64,000 bases of DNA from Psychrobacillus sp. FSL K6-4046 (GTDB taxonomy: Bacteria > Bacillota > Bacilli > Bacillales_A > Planococcaceae): positions 186,001-250,000 of the forward strand of contig NZ_CP152020.1 of the NCBI RefSeq assembly GCF_038624605.1, read 5' to 3'. Within the stretch, counting starts at the first letter, position 1. Each line of letters begins with the position of its first letter. A program made the translations under genes and the position numbers. The notes under the pieces were generated by a model, which saw only the letters and a program-made list of their open reading frames with translations, did no database searches and was not told the DNA's origin. Positions 60,333 through 64,000 of the stretch are shown piece by piece.

Positions 60333-60857
60333 ATGCTACACCATAATATCAAAATTATTCCGTATAACCCTAAGTACGCAGTAAAAACAGTGGATATGTG
60401 GCGGAAAAGTAAGGAACAGGCTATTGGCCAAAAAGAAATTCACGACTTCGAAAGCCACGTTTATTTTTTAAATCATATTTTAACGGAACAATTTCAAATA
60501 GAGTTAGCTTTAATGGATGAAGAAGTAGTTGGGATGATCGCCTATAATGATAGGGAAATAAGCCAACTATATATTCACATAGAGTATCAAGGAATCGGTA
60601 TAGGTCGAGCATTACTAGATAAAGCAAAAGTGAAATCTAGTGGGAAATTAACATTATACACATTTGAGGTAAATAAAAATGCACAGCAGTTTTATGAAAA
60701 ACATGGTTTTGAAGTGATAAGTAGAGGACATGAAAACGAAGAAAATTTACCTGACATTTGGATCTACGTCAATATCCTGGACATAAAAAAGTTAAGTCTC
60801 TGTCAGAACGGCATCCAATCATGGAGCGTCCTGTACCCAGCGAAACCAGTCAAGTGA
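60333..60857 (+). CDS. GNAT-family N-acetyltransferase with an IS-derived C-terminus
   Basis: The first about 148 residues form a GNAT domain: IIPYNPKYAVKTVDMWRKSKEQAIG, ALMDEEVVGMIAYNDREISQLYIHIEYQGIGIGRALLDKAK (acetyl-CoA loop), and NAQQFYEKHGFEVISRG. From base 60778 the frame runs into the end of an IS3-family element and picks up about 26 foreign residues, SLCQNGIQSWSVLYPAKPVK at the end. The conserved domain is complete, so activity may survive. The native last residues are lost. Substrate is unknown. Confidence 0.75.
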   Translation: MLHHNIKIIPYNPKYAVKTVDMWRKSKEQAIGQKEIHDFESHVYFLNHILTEQFQIELALMDEEVVGMIAYNDREISQLYIHIEYQGIGIGRALLDKAKVKSSGKLTLYTFEVNKNAQQFYEKHGFEVISRGHENEENLPDIWIYVNILDIKKLSLCQNGIQSWSVLYPAKPVK

Positions 60858-60891
60858 AAGACCGTACTTGACAGCTTTCGCTGGGTACAGG
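60830..60891. other. Strong hairpin inside the IS3 element, downstream of ORF B
   Basis: A 16-bp perfect stem (cctgtacccagcgaaa at 60830-60845 / tttcgctgggtacagg at 60876-60891) plus an inner gtcaag / cttgac stem. It could terminate or protect the transposase mRNA and could also shield the element from outside transcription. Confidence 0.7.
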
Positions 60892-60966
60892 AAATACAAG
60901 CCATGGATGTCGTCCTGAAAAAATGTGTAGGTAGGGGTAAATCTGGAAAACTAGATGCCTTTGCTC

Positions 60967-61788
60967 TCAAACCGCTTCTTTTCGGCATAAGTCCTCTAAT
61001 TGTTGAGGTGTTAGATAGTTAATAGCTCCATGAATTCGTTTTCGGTTGTACCACGACTCGATATAATGGAATAGGGTCAATCGGGCTGTTTCAAAATTGA
61101 TATAACTAGATTGATATACCTCTTCTTTTTTCAAAATCGCATGAAAAGACTCGATACATGCATTGTCATATGGGCATCCTTTACGACTGAAAGATTGTTT
61201 GAATTTTGCTTCTTTCACTGCTTTTTCAAAGTCTTCACTAGTATACTGGCTGCCTAAATCGGTATGTAAGATTAGTCCTTCTTCTGGTTGTTGAACATCG
61301 ATTGCGTTCGCTAAAGCTTGTAAAACAAGTTCTGTTGTCATCGATTTGGAAAAGGAATAGCCAACAATTTTTTTCGTGTGTAAATCTAGGACGGAAGCTA
61401 AATAACACCAGCCGTCTCTTAATGTATGAATATACGTAATATCTGCAACCCATTTTTCATTAATGGTCGTCGTTTCAAAATTTTGTTCTAACAGGTTTTC
61501 ACGTTCCACCACTTGTCCAGTGGAGGAAGTTGGTCGGTACTTCTTCACGATCGTTGATCGAATTCCAGCCTTTTTCATGATTCGCTGCACTCGATTTAAG
61601 CTGAAATCGACCTTTTCTTGGGTTAACAGATAATGAATTTTTGGTGCACCATAGCGACCTTTACTCTCCGCATGTATAGTTTGTATGCGTGCTAAAACCG
61701 CTTCGTTTTCCATGGCATACGAAGATTTTACTTTATGGAACGACTGGTAATACGTACTTCTTGGCACTTTTAGCACATCACACATCAA
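60967..61788 (-). CDS. IS3-family transposase ORF B (DDE integrase domain)
   Basis: The listed frame from ATG 61788 is 273 residues, but the frame is open upstream to overlap ORF A. It contains the HTH_21 region (IHAESKGRYGAPKIHYLL) and the rve catalytic core: D in WVADITYI, D in LILHTDLGSQYTS and E in NACIESFHAILKKE, a normal DDE spacing. The C-terminal YIESWYNRKRIHGAINYLTP motif is typical of IS3/IS150 relatives. It is made as an AB fusion through -1 frameshifting. Confidence 0.92.
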   Translation of the reverse strand: MMCDVLKVPRSTYYQSFHKVKSSYAMENEAVLARIQTIHAESKGRYGAPKIHYLLTQEKVDFSLNRVQRIMKKAGIRSTIVKKYRPTSSTGQVVERENLLEQNFETTTINEKWVADITYIHTLRDGWCYLASVLDLHTKKIVGYSFSKSMTTELVLQALANAIDVQQPEEGLILHTDLGSQYTSEDFEKAVKEAKFKQSFSRKGCPYDNACIESFHAILKKEEVYQSSYINFETARLTLFHYIESWYNRKRIHGAINYLTPQQLEDLCRKEAV

Positions 61789-61844
61789 TTGGATAGGAAA
61801 GTGTTCTTTCTCCTTTTCGATATGGTCAATAATCTCTTGGTCTG

Positions 61845-62114
61845 TTACTTTCTTGCGAATATGGTCATAGCCTTTTTTAGGATGTCTACCTCCTGTTGAA
61901 GCCGAAGGTTTTCCTTTTGGATTTCTGCGATTTGTGACGGTGTTAAACCCCCACTGTTTTCGATTGGGGAATGTGTTTTAATCCATTTATAAATAGTTAC
62001 TTCAGAAATACCATATTCGCTACTGAGATTACTCACAGGTGTACCAGATCTGTGGAGTTCGACAATTGTTTGTTTAAATTCTTGGTTATACCGTTTTTGT
62101 TTCATTCCGGACAC
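61845..62114 (-). CDS. IS3-family transposase ORF A (helix-turn-helix)
   Basis: The 89-residue protein has an HTH_Tnp_1 domain (RYNQEFKQTIVELHRSGTPVSNLSSEYGISEVTIYKWIK) and a leucine-zipper-like end (QIAEIQKENLRLQQEVDILKKAM). The AAAAAAG slippery site lies in the ILKK codons near the stop, letting ribosomes shift into ORF B. It starts 44 bases inside the right terminal repeat. Confidence 0.92.
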   Translation of the reverse strand: MSGMKQKRYNQEFKQTIVELHRSGTPVSNLSSEYGISEVTIYKWIKTHSPIENSGGLTPSQIAEIQKENLRLQQEVDILKKAMTIFARK

Positions 62115-62347
62115 GTCCTCTCTATTTATAGGATAGAGACTTAACTAACTTGTGTCCATACATCCATACTAGCATCAATTCAATACGAATGGATATCAAA
62201 AATAAATGGAGACATACAAACATGAATTATTATTTCTATTAGAAGGGTAACTCTACATTGTTGCTCTTTTTTTATTTTGTAAAATAAATAGAAAAATTCA
62301 GAAAATAAACTTTTGTTTTGGAGAAATTAATCATACAATAAAATTAG

Positions 62348-62359
62348 AACGGTCGTTCA
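62348..62359 (+). promoter_or_regulatory. Palindrome upstream of the TetR gene
   Basis: gaacg-gt-cgttc is a 12-bp palindrome of the kind often bound by TetR-family regulators. It lies close before the broken tetR-type gene and could be its own operator. Confidence 0.4.
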
Positions 62360-62445
62360 AATTGACGAAAGGGGATTATTTTGTATTGAGTAGGCGTTAT
62401 GACAGCTAAGAGGCAAAACGTATCATTAAGGAAAAGGCTTTTGAA

Positions 62446-62979
62446 TTGTTTTCATTACATGGCTACAATCAGACCTCAATCGCAGATGTTTCTAAAGCTT
62501 CTGGATTTAGTAAAGGTCACATTTACTATCATTTTGAAAACAAAGAGAAGTTGTTTGTTCTATTAGCACAGAATTCCATGCATGATTGGTATTCAAAATG
62601 GACGGATGTTGAACAAAATTATTCATCAGCCACTGAAAAATGGTACGGAATGGCCAAGCATGTTTTGTACAATTATCAAACTCCATTGCTTAAAGCTGGA
62701 GAGGAGTTAGCAGCTAATCCTAAATCATCATTGGAATCGGTCCAAAAGTTATATGAACTTGCGGTAGTGCCGATGAGCTCTTATCGTTCAATCTTTATAG
62801 AAGGAATTGAATGTGATGAGTTCGAAAACGGCAATGTTGATGAATGGACTGCTCTGTTAGGAACTTGGCTCGGGGGATTATGTCAATTGACCAATACACA
62901 GCCATTACAGTCACTTGAGCCTTTATTTGAACAAGCAATCACTATATTTTTAAGTTCAATCAAGAAAAGGGGAAACTGA
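62446..62979 (+). pseudogene. TetR-family regulator with an in-frame stop near its N-terminus
   Basis: From TTG 62446 the frame encodes 177 residues, starting in mid-HTH: LFSLHGYNQTSIADVSKASGFSKGHIYYHFENKEKLF. The same frame upstream encodes EAKRIIKEKAFE, the expected first helix, but a TAA at 62407-62409 breaks it. Re-initiation at TTG 62446 would lack helix 1 and the usual ribosome site. The remaining regulatory domain looks whole. It is most likely a recent loss of function. The SGNH hydrolase fragment starts 1 base after its stop. Confidence 0.65.
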
Positions 62980-62980
62980 T

Positions 62981-63190
62981 ATGAAAGTTGCATTAATTGG
63001 TGACAGCTTAACTGAGGGACGACCTGGCGTTTCGTTTGTAAATATTTTAAAAGAGAAGTTTCCGAGCGATTCGTTTGTGAATCTTGGAAAACCAGGGGAG
63101 ACTGTAAAAAGTCTATATAGTCGTCTGATAAAAACTGGTTTAGATGCTGATTTTGATGGGTCATTTGGGAATGTAAAATATTTTGTGTAA
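62981..63190 (+). pseudogene. Truncated SGNH/GDSL hydrolase
   Basis: The 69-residue frame begins MKVALIGDSLTEGRPG, with the catalytic Ser in GDSL and the block NLGKPGETVKSLYSRLIKTGLDADFD. A full SGNH hydrolase is about 200 residues with further GxND and DxxH blocks. The similarity stops at about base 63157, where an IS256-family end seems to begin, and the frame closes in IS sequence. The catalytic His is absent, so it should be inactive. It was probably cotranscribed with the upstream TetR gene. Confidence 0.7.
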
Positions 63191-64000
63191 ATGTATTACT
63201 ATCTTTATTCTAAACACATACTTACTTTATCCGTTAAGGGGATAAGGCTCTGCTGAAGAGCAACCTGAGCACTTAACCGATGGCCAAAAAGGAGAGGGTT
63301 TTTCTCTCTCTTTTTCTTATCTTTTTGGTCTAAATAAAGCGTAAAACTTTTGGGTGTAGCGTAGCGGAGCCCAACACGACTGTACATGAACAAGGGATAA
63401 TCCTACTAAATCCGCCCCTCAAAAATAATTTTGAATTGTCCCTCACACTCTAGCCATCCTGGAATAGGCTTATTCCATTTTTTTATGGCATCCATCGTGG
63501 CCAAATAAAGAATCTTCTTTAGTGAATTGTCCGTAGGATAGGCTGTTTTTGTCTTTGTTACCTTTCTCAGTTGGCGATGGAATCCTTCCACTGTATTGGT
63601 CGTATAAATGATTTTCCGTATCTCCGTCGGGTAGGAAAAGTAAGCTGTAAGCTCCAACCAATGTTCCTCCCAAGAACCAATAACCTTCGGATATTTATCT
63701 TTCCATGATGCCTTTACTTTTCCAAACTCAAGTTCAGCTTGCTCCAAAGTAGAAGCCTTGTATACCTTCTTTAAATCGGTCATAAACGGGTTTCGTTCCC
63801 TTGAAGGCACATACTTCATGGTATTTCGTAATTGATGGATCACACACAACTGAATATGCGTCTTTGGAAAGGTGCTCTGGATCGCTTCTGTAAAGCCAGA
63901 AAGTCCGTCCTTACACGCAATAAAGATATCTTCTACACCACGACTTTTAAGGTCTGTACAGACACCTAGCCAAAAGCTCGCGCTTTCATTTTCACCTACC
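63158..64000 (-). mobile_element. IS256-family insertion sequence (partial)
   Basis: A minus-strand Mutator-type transposase runs off the window end. The left border is placed near 63158, where the SGNH gene's homology ends and gggtcatttgggaatg begins a stretch rich in tgtaaa-ttttgtgtaaa, as in many IS256-family ends. The space before the transposase (63191-63405) has a gagaggg / ctctctc hairpin with T-run and no gene. The right end is outside the window, so the border is unproven. Confidence 0.7.
63406..64000 (-). CDS. IS256-family (Mutator) transposase, C-terminal part
   Basis: The frame is open from 64000, so the N-terminus is missing; about 197 residues are visible. Blocks are FWLGVCTDLKSRGVEDIFIACKDGLSGF, containing the second catalytic Asp, then FPKTHIQLCVIHQLRNTMKYVP and IIYTTNTVEGFHRQLRKVTK with the catalytic Glu. 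These are standard for the family. It appears intact in the part seen. Confidence 0.93.
   Translation of the reverse strand, partial: VGENESASFWLGVCTDLKSRGVEDIFIACKDGLSGFTEAIQSTFPKTHIQLCVIHQLRNTMKYVPSRERNPFMTDLKKVYKASTLEQAELEFGKVKASWKDKYPKVIGSWEEHWLELTAYFSYPTEIRKIIYTTNTVEGFHRQLRKVTKTKTAYPTDNSLKKILYLATMDAIKKWNKPIPGWLECEGQFKIIFEGRI

Larger units (their letters stand above)
60778..62158 (-). mobile_element. IS3-family insertion sequence, 1381 bp
   Basis: Terminal inverted repeats begin TGGACA at both ends: 60778-60804 on the plus strand and 62158-62132 read on the minus strand, with 22 of 27 bases alike and a perfect gttaagtctct block. Two ORFs, A (61845-62114) and B (60967-61788 plus upstream), run on the minus strand. 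An AAAAAAG slippery heptamer (61872-61878) joins them by -1 frameshift. No clear target duplication is seen at the borders. Both ORFs and ends are intact, so it may be active. Confidence 0.88.

Overview
The window is low-GC Gram-positive chromosomal DNA from an endospore-former-like member of the Bacillales. Gene content (liaIHFSR, ykoFEDC, opuA, yhfH, YolD, metY with a SAM riboswitch, a T-box, strong GGAGG ribosome binding sites) points to Bacillaceae or Planococcaceae, for example a Psychrobacillus- or Lysinibacillus-like species. The genus is an inference from gene style, not from a marker gene. Most of the window is ordinary core or semi-core chromosome. The right end (about 60.8-64 kb) is an accessory patch with two insertion sequences and several broken genes.

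Layout. 0-7 kb: tail of a YhgE/Pip-like membrane protein, peptidase T, a YhhN-family membrane protein, an M3 oligopeptidase, a DUF2087 regulator, a small lipoprotein, a YdcF-like protein and a divergent PlsY paralogue. 7-10 kb: SAM-I riboswitch, O-acetylhomoserine sulfhydrylase and homoserine dehydrogenase. 10-15 kb: transporters, a CPBP protease, an ECF sigma factor with a membrane anti-sigma-like partner, and an unlisted 55-residue membrane protein. 15-19 kb: a LytTR regulator divergent from the glyoxylate shunt genes aceA and aceB, followed by yhfH. 19-26 kb: a BsuPI/GerMN-like lipoprotein, a membrane-anchored Lon-like protease, a small operon under a LexA-like box, and a two-component system with a small membrane ORF between regulator and kinase. 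25.9-26.3 kb: a highly regular intergenic repeat array. 26-28 kb: a NERD-domain gene and a DinB-family gene, divergent, both apparently starting at ATA.

28.4-35 kb: an envelope-stress block, liaI-liaH-liaF-liaS-liaR, divergent from a membrane phosphoesterase, a DedA protein and uppP. These genes sense and probably relieve stress on the undecaprenyl-phosphate (lipid II) cycle. 35-42 kb: a tyrosine-type T-box before an NhaC-family transporter, two DUF2569 paralogues, then NrdR boxes and a cobalamin riboswitch before a class Ib ribonucleotide reductase operon (nrdE-nrdI-nrdF). This suggests the cell switches to the B12-independent enzyme when B12 is scarce. 42-51 kb: small enzymes, a lipoprotein-like signal peptidase I, a TetR/RND efflux pair with an operator inside the promoter spacer, and an XRE/membrane/serine-hydrolase cassette. 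51-55 kb: TPP riboswitch and ykoFEDC for uptake of a thiamine precursor. 55-60 kb: a 2-hydroxyacid dehydrogenase, a second periodic repeat array, and an opuA-type glycine betaine ABC transporter. 60-64 kb: an IS3-family element next to a GNAT gene, a TetR gene with an in-frame stop, an SGNH hydrolase cut off by an IS256-family element, and the window end inside that transposase.

The signals least explained by known families are the two intergenic arrays. The first (25862-26262) has sixteen copies of an 8-mer at exact 21-bp steps in four 103-bp units. The second (56214-56349) has six copies of a different 10-mer at 20-21-bp steps. Next in interest are the paired ATA starts, the small ORF inside the two-component operon, and the lipid-anchored signal peptidase.
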